64,000 nucleotides of DNA from Pristionchus mayeri (lineage: Eukaryota; Nematoda; Chromadorea; Rhabditida; Neodiplogasteridae), in the NCBI GenBank assembly GCA_036245805.1, contig BTRK01000004.1, positions 10,478,001 to 10,542,000 of the forward strand. Direction: 5' to 3'. The notes under the pieces are model-generated. The model saw nothing but the letters and a program-made list of their open reading frames with translations, was not told where the DNA came from and searched no databases. Position numbers and translations under genes: made by a program. Positions 1-12,000 of this stretch are shown one piece after another. Each line of letters starts with the position of its first letter. Positions within the stretch are counted from its first letter, which is position 1.

Positions 1-16
1 GTGATACAATTCACTG

Positions 17-127
17 GAGTTGGAGAAATGACACCACGGTCTCTTCATTCTGCTCACTCTCTAGCATATCGACCGGTCGAGAGAGCGTGCAGAATGAAGA
101 GAGCGTGACCCGAATTTCGAACTCTAC
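17..127. repeat. Short near-perfect palindrome, copy 1 of a four-copy family
   Basis: Two arms containing CTTCATTCTGC and GCAGAATGAAG flank a centre with GACCGGTC. The layout recurs at 13,493, 46,779 and 48,892. It looks like a roughly 110-bp hairpin MITE without coding capacity. One end reads into TAGAGTTCG, shared with copies 3 and 4. Confidence 0.7.
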
Positions 128-133
128 AATTCA

Positions 134-326
134 CCTTCCGCACTCGTTCCTTCATTGGTTTCGCATCCGCCTCGATCGCTTCCTGAAATAGGAATCGAGA
201 TTATTCGTGGAACGAAATAAGTGATGGTACAGGCATATACGGCTGCATGGGCAATCCTTTCCGTTTCATAGCCTGTTCGAGTGTGTTCGCTTGCGCCGGT
301 CTCGGCAAAGCTTGCATAATAAAAAC
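134..326 (-). CDS. Two possible exons of an unrecognised gene at the window edge
   Basis: On the minus strand an exon candidate runs from 326 to 231 after a TTCAG acceptor (32 codons, containing MQALPRPAQANTLEQAMKRK). A 48-base intron with GT and TTTCAG ends follows, then a second candidate from 182 to about 134 (EAIEADAKPMKERVRK) with a GTGAAT donor. Phase is kept across the join, which argues for real coding sequence. I recognise no family. The basic, proline-rich composition has no visible transmembrane segment. Any continuation lies at lower coordinates, where a palindrome sits, or outside the window. Confidence 0.25.
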
Positions 327-602
327 CTGAATGAGAGCAAGGATAAAATCGGCTGTACAACATACCCCATACTACAGAAAATAATAACTGGAGGGTGATA
401 AACGCACGAGAGTTATCTGTAGACTCATGAGAATGCTCGTTTGGTTTATTTAACCGTTAAATTAATTTAATTCGTTTTGCTAATTCATAAACATTGTAGA
501 TGCGTTGTATGTTTGCTCCCAACATCAAGCAACAATACCAAAAAATCACCTGCGCACTAACTTACTTTCGATTTCCCATTAGCAAAAAAAATTAAATATT
601 CT
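327..602. other. AT-rich stretch, no feature seen
   Basis: I see no plausible exon, repeat arm or RNA gene between the exon candidate and the foldback element. Confidence 0.4.
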
Positions 603-1993
603 TTAAGAGACCCTTCACCAGAGAACGTAACAACTGTGCAGGGGTCCACGGATGGCCAAAAATTCAATAATTCCTGTACTTTTTTTCTGAAGTGTAGGTC
701 CCGAGTGCTGATTGACGGCCGCAATAACTAAGGCTGGGGGTCGATTTTGAAAAAGTTTCAGATACCCCCTTTTTTAGGGTCGAAAAAATCGATATTTCAG
801 AATGGCATGGGATATAGATTTTCTGACGTATTTCCACGTGCAGAAAACGAATTTCTGTGTTAGAACTCGAAAAAAATTAGAAATAAATAAAATAACGCCG
901 AAAAACTGATTGAAAGATTGAAAATTTGTGAAAAAATTCGGAGTGTTCTGGATATGATTTTCGGAATCTACATCTATAAAGTACATCTAGGGTGAATTTT
1001 TCAGAATTTTAAAAATGGGCCTTTTTGGGAATGAGCTCCAGAACTTGTCGAATCAGGCCAAAATCTCGAATATGACTTCACGCCATGTCACTTTCTAAGC
1101 CCATCTCGTTCATTTTCTATCGCCTAGAGGTTATAACCGACTAATTTTAGCATAATTTTCATATTAGGGCCTTGAAAAACAGCAAAATCGAATAAATCGA
1201 AAATTAATTTTTTTCATGCCAGACAATTAGGTGGAAAAAGTCGATCTCACAGAATTAGATCAAATACAAATTTTCTGTCGTATTTTGGGCCGTAGGAACC
1301 GATTTTTCAAACTAGAGCTCGTGAAATTGCGAAATTAATAAGTTATCAAATTAATAAGTTAAAAATCTCTGGAGTTCTAGCAAAAAAATTGAAAGACAAA
1401 AATTTTGAATTTGTATTTTTTGGCTGATACAACAATCAAAACATCAAGATAATCCATAAATATGAAATATAAAAATGGTTTAAGGCAAATTGAACACCTC
1501 GATAGGCTTAGAAAGCGACATGGCGTGACGTATATTCGTGATTTTGGCTTGAATCGACCAGTTCTGGAGCTCATTCCCAAAAAAGGCCCATTTTTAAAAT
1601 TCTGAAAAATTCACCCTAGATGTACTTTTAGATGTAGATTCCGAAAATCGTATCCAGAACACTCCGAAATTTTTCATAAATTTTCAATCTCGTGAAAAAT
1701 AGTCAAAAATTTTTTATATTTATTTCTAATTTTTTCGAGTCCTAACACAGAAATTCGTTTTCTACACGTGAAAATACGTGAGAAAATCTTCATCCCATGC
1801 CATTCTGAAATATCGAATTTTTCGACCCCCAAAAATGGGGTTACCTGAAACTTTTTCAAAATCGACCTCTAGCCTTAGTTATTGCGGCCGTCAATCAGCA
1901 CTTGGGACCTACACTTCAGAAAAAAAGTACAGGAATTATTGAATTTTTGGCCATCCGTGGACCTGTTACGTTCTCTCATGGAGGGTCTCTTAA
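603..1993. mobile_element. Foldback element flanked by TTAA
   Basis: Two arms of about 450-650 bp are inverted copies of each other; for example the 640-760 stretch pairs with 1,870-1,975. The termini read TTAAGAGACCC and GGGTCTCTTAA, so a TTAA lies at each outer end. TTAA duplication is characteristic of piggyBac-type transposition, but TTAA is its own complement and could simply be part of the terminal repeat. No transposase frame is visible, so it is probably a non-autonomous element. Confidence 0.75.
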
Positions 1994-3063
1994 GCTTATC
2001 AATTGAGGGGGTTTCCCAGCCTTCTTTTTCACAATTCTTTCGAAAAATTCGCAACAGCGCCTTTCCATATTTTCTAATTCCGAACATTTCTCAATTATCC
2101 TTGCTTTTCATACGCAGATACTAGCCTGGCTATGAGAAACAGTACATCCGGTTGCTCTCTCGCGATATGCGCATCGATACCCTCCTGAGCAATTCTGTAG
2201 CTTGGACAGTATAGATCGGGACGAGTATTCACGAGAGGCTCGCATTCTGAATATTAAAAGTGGTTAAAAGGTAAAGGTAAATGGTAAATGGGATACAAAG
2301 GTGAAGGAGCGGCCATGCCAAGCGATTCGATACTAGTAGAGTACGGATAGGAAGAGGACGAGGACGACTCTGTCGCTTTTGAGGGAGTGAGCGAGGAATG
2401 AGGAAGAGGGAGGGGAAAGTGCAAATTATTCCGAAAGAGTTGGGAAAGGAAAAATGCTGTTGTAGAGCGTTTTTCGATCGGATTTTAAGTCATTTTGTGA
2501 AGAACTAGTTTAAATATGGTATTAGAGATGCATTTGCATGCAATTTTGACTTGATTTTCACCATAGCAAGTTTTACGAGACTGGTCTTCCGGAAGACTTT
2601 CCCCAATCTCTCATTCTTCCGGAAGAGAAAATCTCATTCCTCGTCGCACAGAGCGGTCTTCCATCTTCCTCTCCGCTCTCCAGTTACAAGGCATGCTAAA
2701 CCAATTACTGTATCATAATATCGATAGATTCTCTTTTAGTAATTAGAAATCGAAACCGCCAAAGCTCGCTTACCTGCGACAGCACTTGACTGAATCTTTC
2801 CGTAGTAGGGGCTAAAGTGCTTTAGAATGAGCACTCCAACATTTGGAGCGTAGCTATTGCCCACGATGAGAAAATGTAGCGCGCCGGTGCCATCCTTTCA
2901 ACATGCATATTTTTACAACACGCTACACAAATTACAAATACACAAATACAACGCTACACAAATACAACACGCTCAAATTCACTCAAAGTGGGGCATAAGC
3001 TGCTTCGAGGGATTAGGCTTGGACCAAAACGACGTACCTTAAGGTCGCAGAATCCCATGGGAT
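1994..3063. other. Region downstream of the oac gene, no firm feature
   Basis: This is the 3' side of the oac gene. It includes a short imperfect repeat of TCTTCCGGAAGA-like sequence near 2,585-2,625 and a repeat of ACACAAATACA near 2,925-2,965. Further oac exons encoding an SGNH domain could lie here, but I could not identify any. A possible in-phase donor at about 3,014 is the only hint. Confidence 0.35.
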
Positions 3064-6000
3064 TCAGTCCAAATCCTCATATTCTAGCGTGTTTTCCTTC
3101 TGCATCTTCGCGTTTATAGCATCAATTTCATCTAAATGGGCGTAAATTGAGTATTTTCAGCTAAATATGCCTTGGGTTAGTGATATGTTCAATTCTGCTT
3201 TCGCCGTAATCAGTGTAGCGTTATCTGAAAGTGAAAATAAACATTTCACGTTTTCACGGATTTTATCACATTTAGTTTCCGACTTATCCGTGTGTAGCAG
3301 GGTGCTTGCGCCAATGGTAAGCAGCCCAAATAAGAACAGTGCGAGCACGAGCGAAATCGTCGATTTGACGGAGAGCGTCAAATACCTAAAAAAATATTGC
3401 CAGTTTTCACCAAAAATATCCTAAATGCATTATGCCGTATGACAAAAGATTTGTAAGAGATGTCCAGCTATGCGGCTCGAAATTATTGTTCAAACCATTT
3501 CTCGTATCCGAAGTGACAAATCCCAGCGAGGAACAGCGAAATCAGCACAGCCGCAAGCTTTACTGAACAAAAACGAGATGTAATTATGTAAGCAGTTAAC
3601 ACAGGTATAACGAGTCAGTGGAGGTGTGCGGGAACATTTTCGAAAAAGAAGTTCCGGTTTTGACTCATATTATAGTGGAAGAATATCATAGATGTACGAT
3701 TTCGAAAAATATGGGCCATTGGTCCCAGAGCCGGCTTTTAGGAATTTTCCGGTTTTGCTCCCGGCTACGCAGTATCTCAGCTCCCAGAACAGCTAGAGTG
3801 TTGGAGTTGGCCTCAAAATGTGCGGAAAAATATTTCAAGAAACTTTCACGTTCAGAGTGAAACGATTGGACAACAAATAAAATTCAACCGAACGAAAAAC
3901 CAATGTTTGCAACGAAATTAAAATATTCTTGCTATCCTGCAGATGAGTGATACAGATTTTTAATGCAGATTATGAAATAAGAAGTGTATGTGCATGAAAT
4001 AAAAATATAAACACAAAAATCGATCTGCCTTCAACTTGGCAATTTTCGATCAAAGTCGCGATTGTGTGATGGCGGAATGTTAAGAAAGTAATAACTATCA
4101 CATTGTCCATTTAAATATGCCATATTCGGCAATATTTGACGTTTCGTGATTGGATTAACCACAAAATGTTGAAAAAATGAGAAATTTTCTCATTTAGAAA
4201 ATTTCGATTTTTCACCCTCCTGATATGCAAAGTTTAAAAATATGCAACTCAGGATTTCGTTTCTCTGGGGACGAATTCACGGAGGAAATAATAGGAGTGA
4301 CCGAGTTGTATAAAATATTTCAGTATTGGCTTACGAGATCTATCCTCGCCATTTTCAGATGTGCTCAAACTTGCTAGTCCAGAGGGGCGATTGTAAATAT
4401 AATTTGATTTTGACTGAATTTACTTGTACGATGGCTTCTACTGGCATCCAAAAATCGTTATATGAGGTGAATTGTCAAATAATATTGAAATAGTCGCAAT
4501 TTTCGCAACTAATCGAACATGGAAAATTCCACAGCTCGAAAAATGTAGATTTCTCAAAAAAGTCCAAAACATTTGTTTTGAAGGTGTATTTTTCTTTTAT
4601 TTCTCATAAAGTAATTTTTGGTTAGCAAAAGAAGTCACGATTCAAGTAAATTCAGTCAAAATCAAATTATCTTTCCAATCGCCCCCTCTGGACTAGCAAG
4701 TTTGAGCACATCTGAAAATGGCGAGGATAGATCTGGTAAGCCAATACTGAAATATTTTACACAAATCGGTCACTCCTATTATTTCCTCAGTGAATTCGTC
4801 CCCAGATAAACGAAATCCTGAGTTCCATATTTTCAAACTTTGCATATTAGGAGGGTAAAAAATCGAAATTTTCTAAATGAGAAAATTTCTCATTTTCTCA
4901 ACGTTATGCGATTAATCCAATCACGAAACGTCAAATATTGCCGAATATGGCATATTTAAATGGACAATTTGATAGTTATTATTTTCTTAAAATTCAGCCA
5001 TCACACAATCGCGACTTTGATCGAAAATTACCAAGTTGAAGGCTGATCGATTTTAGCTTTTATATTTTTATATCATGCACATACACTTCTTATTTCATAA
5101 TCTGCATTAAAAATCTGTATCACTCATCTGCAGGATAGCAAGAATATTTTAATTTCGTTTCAAACATTGGTTTTTCGTTCGGTTGAAATTTATTTGTTGT
5201 CCAATCGTTTCACTCTGAACGTGAAAGTTTCTTGAAATATTTTTCCGCACATTTTGAGGCCAACTCCAACACTCTAGCTGTTCTGGGAGCTGAGATACTG
5301 CGTAGCCGGGAGCAAAACCGGAAAATTCCTAAAAGCCGGCTCTTGGACCAATGGCCTATATTTTTCGAAATCGTACATCTATGATATTCTTCCACTATAA
5401 TATGAGTCAAAACCGGAACAACTTTTTCGAAAATGTTCCCGATGGTTCTAGGAAGGGGGGGGGTAGTTAGTTCCAAAGTTAAAGCGGTTGGTTTTGTTTT
5501 AGAAAGTGAGTGCGATCGTAACGCCTCTTCATTGATGGTGCAGTTATCGGTGAAAATGGAGTTGACATGTTTCATTCTCAATATGGATCAACAATCATCA
5601 TTTTCAATCAGCATTTTTCATAGCTATTCATAATAAAATTTTCATAGTACGATTTCAATCCTGATCACCATTTCCAATCGCAAAACCGACCCCAATCACA
5701 ACTACTCCGAAGGCAACCACTTGTCTTTGATGGAACCACCTACAGATTATGAATTAAACATATGATTGAAGGCAAACAGATTACTGTGCCAGGCCTGGAC
5801 ATCAATACAGTTCAGCAAGCAGACGATAGGCCAGTGAATTAGGTAGAGACTGTATGAGACATCTCCTGTAAGGGAAACAAGACAATATTTAGGATAGGAT
5901 ACCGTCCACGAAAGAACGAAGTTACTAGGCTGCTGAACAAAACATGAACTACTTCAGTTCTCTGAAGTTACCATTCAAGGTTTCGCAGGCACTGTCTGCT

Positions 6001-9000
6001 AAGGTAATAGGTCTAATTGTATGGGGATTAATATTTCTTTTTGCCATTCGTGACCCCTTCCCGTTTTTTTCGTGGACGGGCTCTTAATTTCCAACTTTTT
6101 TTCGGAATAGCGAAAAGGTTCCGTTGCATGAAATGCTACCTATGAACTGGAGGAACGAATGGCACAGCGCGAAGGATTTCGAGCGGGCCACCAGGACAAC
6201 CAATGAAGCAAGTGTGACGAAGAATCGGAGCTTCGCGTCCTCAGATCATGTCCATAGTTGCAAATTCACATTTACCATCCTACCCAATCTCCAGTGCACA
6301 GAACAACAATGGTTGCCGACGCAACGAAAGCGTAGGGAATATCTGGAAATGTAACGATTGATCTAAAATTAATAGATGGATAGATGAAAGACGATTTTTA
6401 AACAATTTTTGCAATTCATTTCTTAAAGAATTTTTAGAATTTAGAATTTTTGGAATTTAGAATTTTAGAATTTTTAATTTTAAACGCGTGTTCTCACATA
6501 GCGCTTTCTTGGGAGAAGGAGCTGTATCGCCGTGCAATTTCTCCATATCCGAGTCCACTGGTTTTCCCGATACAATCTGCAATGCACTCCCACTAGTAAT
6601 TCGTTCTCTTTCAGATTTATTTAAGATAGAATGGTATAGTGATATAGCAAGAATAGTCTTGAGAACTTCCTCGGAGCGATCAAAAATTTCCATATATAAG
6701 GCTCTGTCTCTTACGGACTCCGGGCAGTGCACAAACTAATTCTCTCAAAAAATTAGAAAAATTCGGAACATCCATAATGGTCAATATGCATACCAAGTCG
6801 GTGTGAAAAGTCATAGCTCCGAATAGAAATTGCCACAATCTGCAAAGAATTCGCTTGTAAATAATGTTTCTCGGTTTTCTTTCCTTGCTAGAGTTGACTC
6901 GAATGCGTCTTCCGAAGTTATCAGTAGCGTGTACGCTAAGGATGCCGCAGATAGCACAGTTATGAACGAGAAACTGCAGGCCGCCTCTCTTGGCTGAAAC
7001 ATGCGCGCATTTTGTTTGAGTATTCTGAATGATTTTGCATGTTGGAGACGGGTTGCTATATTACCAGTAACCCGCAAGCTTTTTTGTTGTGGGGTTTGTG
7101 GGGGTGTGGGAGTGGGGGCGCTGGGAGTGGCATCGGGGCACATGCCCATTAGGCACAAGTTCAGCTTTGGTCCCTCGGCAAAATTTTCGGGACGTCCAAA
7201 AATGTGTGTTTCTACAGTATCCTGATCGGACGCACATTCTGTCTTGCGAAAACGAGGCCATACACTCGCATTTTCCAAGCTGGTGGAGGTGGCCGTCGGC
7301 GAGACAAGACATTTCATGCGGAAAAAAGACCGAGTGTATGGGCAAAGAAACGAGAAAAATGCCGAAAAGTGGTGTCCGTACGTCCGTGCGTGCGTCCGTG
7401 CGTGCACATTTTGCAATATTCCCCAAAAATTACGCATAATTTCCATCCTTTAGCACATGGAGGTGGGTTATTAGGCCCGGAGAATCATTTGACCATCGAA
7501 AATTGGGCAAATTTTCCAATGCATCGCGAGGAAATGGCGATTTTAGCGGTGGAGCGACCAATATCCATTGGAGCGCATCCATGACTTTTTCAAAAACGCA
7601 GAAATTAAACTGTTTCTTTAGTAAATTATGATTGTCCTATTATTTGAATTTTTTTAATATATGTATTTTTATCATGGCCGAGTGGCTAACGCGATGGACT
7701 GTCATACACGTAGTTGGGGGTTCGGCGCCCGTCCTCGTCAAAACGTTTTGCCGTGCTTCGAAAAGCCTTGGACTGGTGGGAAAAATAGTTTATGATTACG
7801 GTAGTTCAAAATTAGCGCTTGGTCATATCATATTCGCTGGGTCATACATATGACTAACATTTTTACACACTGATCGAACTGTATCCAAGTCATGAGTCCG
7901 TTATTTTAAACTCATAAAACGTACAATTAGTTGGCAACATCTGACAGAAAGTAGTTCCCCGCTAGTTGTTATATTACTAGTATACCGTAAGCTTTTTCGC
8001 TGTGGGTTTTTTGGAGGTGTGGAAGTGGGGGAGCTGCGAGTGGCAACGGGGCGCATGCTCAGCAGACACAAGTCCAGCTTTGGTACCCTCGGCATTTTTT
8101 TCAGGACGCCCAAAAATGTGCGTTTCTACAGTATCCTGGTAAGACGCACATTCTGTCCTGCGAAAACGAAGTCATACACTCGCACTTTCCAAGCCGGTGC
8201 AGGTGGCCGTTGGCAAGACAATACATTTCATGCGGAGTGTATGGGCAAATAAACGAGAAAAATGCCTAAAAGTGGTGTGTGTACGTCCGTCCGTGCGTCT
8301 GTCCGTCCATATTTTGAGCTCTCTGGCAAACAGTACGAAACGTTTCCATGATTTTGCATCGTGATCAGGCTTGCCAAGCGCCTACCATTTATTGTGCTCT
8401 GCAAAATGGGCAAAATCGCTACCGTAATCCTTGGAAAGGCTAATTTTAGCTATCAAACACTAAGTTGGGGGTTCGGTGCCCGTCGGCGTCAAAATGTTTT
8501 GCCAATCGTCGAGAAGCTTGGGCATGTTGGACAAAATACCGTATGCTTATGGTAAGCTACCGTAACCAAAAGCTACCGTATACCTTGGCGCCGGGTCAGA
8601 CGCTGTGTCAGATTCATGATTTTGTCGGCGGATCGATGCAAAAAATCAATATAGATCTGCTACAGTAATCCAAAGCAATCGTATCCCGTGGCGTTGGGTC
8701 AGACGCTGGGTCAGATTTATGATTTCGTAGTAAAATTAATACAAAAACTTAAATACCGTGTGCGCAGGATATTCGAAAGCTACCGCACCAATTTAGCCAT
8801 GGTAAAGACGTAGTTCCCCGCTAGTTGCTACTTTACCATAACCCGATAGCTTTTTTGATCTGGAGGAGGTGGGGAGCTGTGCGTTTGGGTGTGGGTGCGC
8901 TTTGGTATTGTAAGGTCAGCACACATGAAACCTAAGAAATTTCATGAAACACAAATGTAGGAGGTGCGCAAAATAGGTGTTGCTTTGTTTGTGTGTCCAC

Positions 9001-12000
9001 TACCTTACTCTTTTTCAAGAAATAGGGGGTATGCGAGGGCATTATATATCTGCTGCTACCCAAAGATGCTGTGGAGCTTCTCTGGCCGAGACACGCTTTT
9101 GATCATAAAGACGAATCGATAAATTACCGTACACCCCAAAAGTCCGCTGGGGCAACTAATATTCCTGAGCGCGATTTTATGACTTTTTGGGAATCGTAGT
9201 ATTTGAAATGTTTCTATGGTGCATCATGACTGTCCTTTAATTTAATTATTTTTAAATATACTGTTGTAATTTTGCAATGGCCGAGTGGCTAACGCGATGG
9301 ACTGACAAACGCAAAGTTGGGTGTTCGATACCCGTCTGCGTCAAAACGTTTTGCCATGGTCCAAGAAGCTTAGGCATGTTGGGCAAAATACCGTATGCTT
9401 GTGGTAGGTAACCAAAAGCTACCGTATACCGTGGCGTTGGGTCAGACGCTGGGTCAGATTCATGATTTCGTCTCCGGATCGTTGCAAAACTTCAATACCG
9501 TATTACTACCGTTTCCTAAAGCTACCGTATACTGTAGAGTTGGGTCATACGTTGGGTCAGATGTATGATTTCGCCTTAACATTTATTCAGAACGTTAATA
9601 TCTTTTTGCCCACGATATTCAAAAGCTACCGCACCTATTTTATCACGTCGAAAAGACGTAGTTGCCCGCTAGTTGCTATATTACCAGTAACCCGTAAGCT
9701 TTTTTGCTGGAGGGTTTGTGGGGGCGCGGGGGTGGGGGCGCTGGGAGCGGCATCGGGGCACTTGCCCATTACGCACATAACCAGCTTTGGTCCCCTCGGC
9801 AAAATGTTCAGGATTCCAAAAAAACAAGGGTTTGTCCGTCTGTTACCTTTGTTCATAAATTTCGCCAAAACTACGCAGCTTATCCGCAACCTGAAATAGT
9901 GATGCAACTTTGCTAGTCAACCGAACCATTCCCCAAAAACCGCGGACCGATCGATTACCGTAAACCCCAAAAGTCCGGTGGGGCGACTATTTTTCCTTGG
10001 AGCGACTTCATGAATTTTTCAAAACAGCAGCAATTAAATTGTTTCTTTGGTAAATAATGACCGTACTAATATTTGAAATTTTTGAATATATATTTGTATT
10101 TTTATCATGGCCGAGTGGCTAACGCGATGGGCTAGCAAACACAAAGTTGGGGGTTCGACTCCCGTTGGCGTGATAACGTTTTGCCACGTTTCGAAAAGCT
10201 TGGGAATTGCGGGGAAAATAATTTGGGATTACGGTAGGTCAAAATTAGCAATGAGTCAGATATTTTTCGCTGGGACATACATATGACTAAGAATTTTAAA
10301 ATATTAAGAGTTGTATCCAAGTCATGAGTCCGTTATTTTAAGCTCATAAAACATGAAAGCCGTAGCCTACTTCTGACAGAACGTAGTTCCCCGCTAGTTA
10401 CTACCTTACCTTACCCCGTAAGTAAATCGTTCCCCGAGCAGCCAGGAAGCTGAAACTGTGCAAGTCTGCGCGCACGCGTTGTATTTAATCAGCAGACACA
10501 AAAACAGGCATCTAAATTGAAAAATAATGAAGATATTCGCGAAAAATAGGTGTCAATGATTCCGTCTGTCCAAACTACGGTAGGTTTGGGCTTTTTCCCA
10601 CGCTATTTTCGTTTGCATCAAAACACCTATTTTCCAGTGTTTCTTAGTTTGAATCATTATTAGGCATATTAACAAAAATACTTTATTCATTTTACCTATA
10701 ATTGATAGCTAATTAGCTTAAATAAGGCGCTTGAAGAATTGCAAAATGGCGATGGGGCGAATCCATTACCTTGACTTTTTTCTGAACGCAACGAAACGCT
10801 GAGTTTGAGCTGTTTATTAGGCTAAAATATTAGAAAGCATATTAGAATTAATTTATTGCATCATTAAATTGCTAATTAGTGGCTAATTAGCTGAAATGAT
10901 GCCTTTGAAGAATCGCGAAATGCCGATTTTTCGCAATTTATTTTTAAATTCTAATTTTGCGTTGCTTCTTTGTTGTATAATTCATAACTTGATTTATGAT
11001 GATTAATGAAAGCCTTATTAACCTATTTCCATGGCCAACTGGCTAAAGCAGTGAATTTGAAAACCGAAGGTTGGTGGTTCGATTCCCGATAGAGTCAAAC
11101 GTGTTTGCCGTTCCTCGGAGAGGTCCAGGAAGTGAAGTAGAACCATGAAGTATAACTTTGAGCGTAGTTCCCCGCTAGTTGAGAAGAAAATCTAAAACGC
11201 AAACGTACTTTTAAAAAATGCAGTATCGCTGGAGCGAGCAAATAAAACTGAAGCTCGACGCATAGCGACCAGTAGTGTGTGAAGAAGTCGTTTGCCTTTT
11301 CCAACTTGGAAACATTAATGATAAATGATCATTTTCGAAAGCATACCGCTTGGAAGTAGAACTCCTCCGCAGTCATGTGCGGCTGCCAATTCTTGATGAA
11401 AAACAACGTATACATTGCAGACCTTAAATTGACTTCAATCAAACTTCTTCGAAATTCTCACTTCATTCCATTCGAGAATTCATATCCAGTTTGCAGTGAA
11501 GCAATGCCAATCACGCAGATGACAAGTATCTGTAAAGATCAGAGATCGTATGGCCTTCCTAAATTATGCGGGTGTTCTTTAACCGAATCGGATTCCACTA
11601 TTCCTTACATGCACGCACGTACTCTAACGCAAAGAAAGGTTTTGTTTTCGCGCGTCGTCGCTCACTCTGGATTCTAAAAGCAGACAGTAGGCATAAGTAG
11701 ACAGTGGTTCCAACGTTGATTGCCAACTCTCCGCATACCTACCAGCAGCGCGAGCGGCAGAATGCGCCTGAACCTCTTGAAATAGAAGCTGTAGTAAGTG
11801 AGGAGGCAGGGCGGCCGTCCTTCCAGCACCATAGTGATGAGAAAGCCAGAGATCACGAAGAATCTGCGCCAACATTGATTAATGATTATTTTTGATTATT
11901 TTCAACGTAAATAACGCTTGCGAATTATGTCCAAGATAGCCAACGAATATGACAAAAATTGCGCATACACGTCCACGCCCAGGTATCCGACGGGCAGCAG

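Larger units (their letters stand above)
5492..10380 (+). repeat. Duplicated segment A (source copy)
   Basis: These 4,889 bases recur in inverted orientation at 21,340-26,228, with position pairs summing to 31,720 throughout. Every translated frame I compared is identical and no indel was found. The segment covers oac exons 7-12 and most of oac intron 6. It is the likely source because here it is continuous with the rest of the oac gene on both sides. Confidence 0.95.
7046..11190. repeat. Ragged tandem array of 0.7-0.9 kb units with tRNA-like cores
   Basis: Units are separated by a conserved GTAGTTCCCCGCTAGTTG at about 7,962, 8,812, 9,658, 10,382 and 11,163. A typical unit has: the boundary; TACCAGTAACCCGTAAGCTT; a G-rich tract; a variable stretch with TTACCGTA motifs; AATATATTTGTATTTTTATC; a tRNA-like core; a stretch ending near GAGTCCGTTATTTTAAGCTC. 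Other units carry repeated GCTGGGTCAGATTCATGATT. The units are diverged and of unequal length, so the array is old. It fills oac intron 6. A second array of the same family lies at 53.2-56.0 kb. Confidence 0.8.

Noticed and set aside
6811..7446. A 211-codon protein gene on the minus strand
   Set aside because: Only the 6,884-6,993 part matches a coding exon (oac exon 7); the rest is repeat-array sequence read through by chance.
7001..7584. Overlapping plus-strand frames in the array
   Set aside because: They have low-complexity, G-rich translations in several frames, repeated in every unit; no family signs or splice context.
8465..9600. CRISPR-like array from repeated GCTGGGTCAGATTCATGATT
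   Set aside because: Spacing and copies are irregular and diverged, the context is eukaryotic, and the motifs are internal parts of the repeat units.
10102..10176. Functional tRNA-Ser or tRNA-Leu gene
   Set aside because: A and B boxes and an acceptor-like stem are present, but no anticodon stem pairs and the sequence recurs as a repeat.
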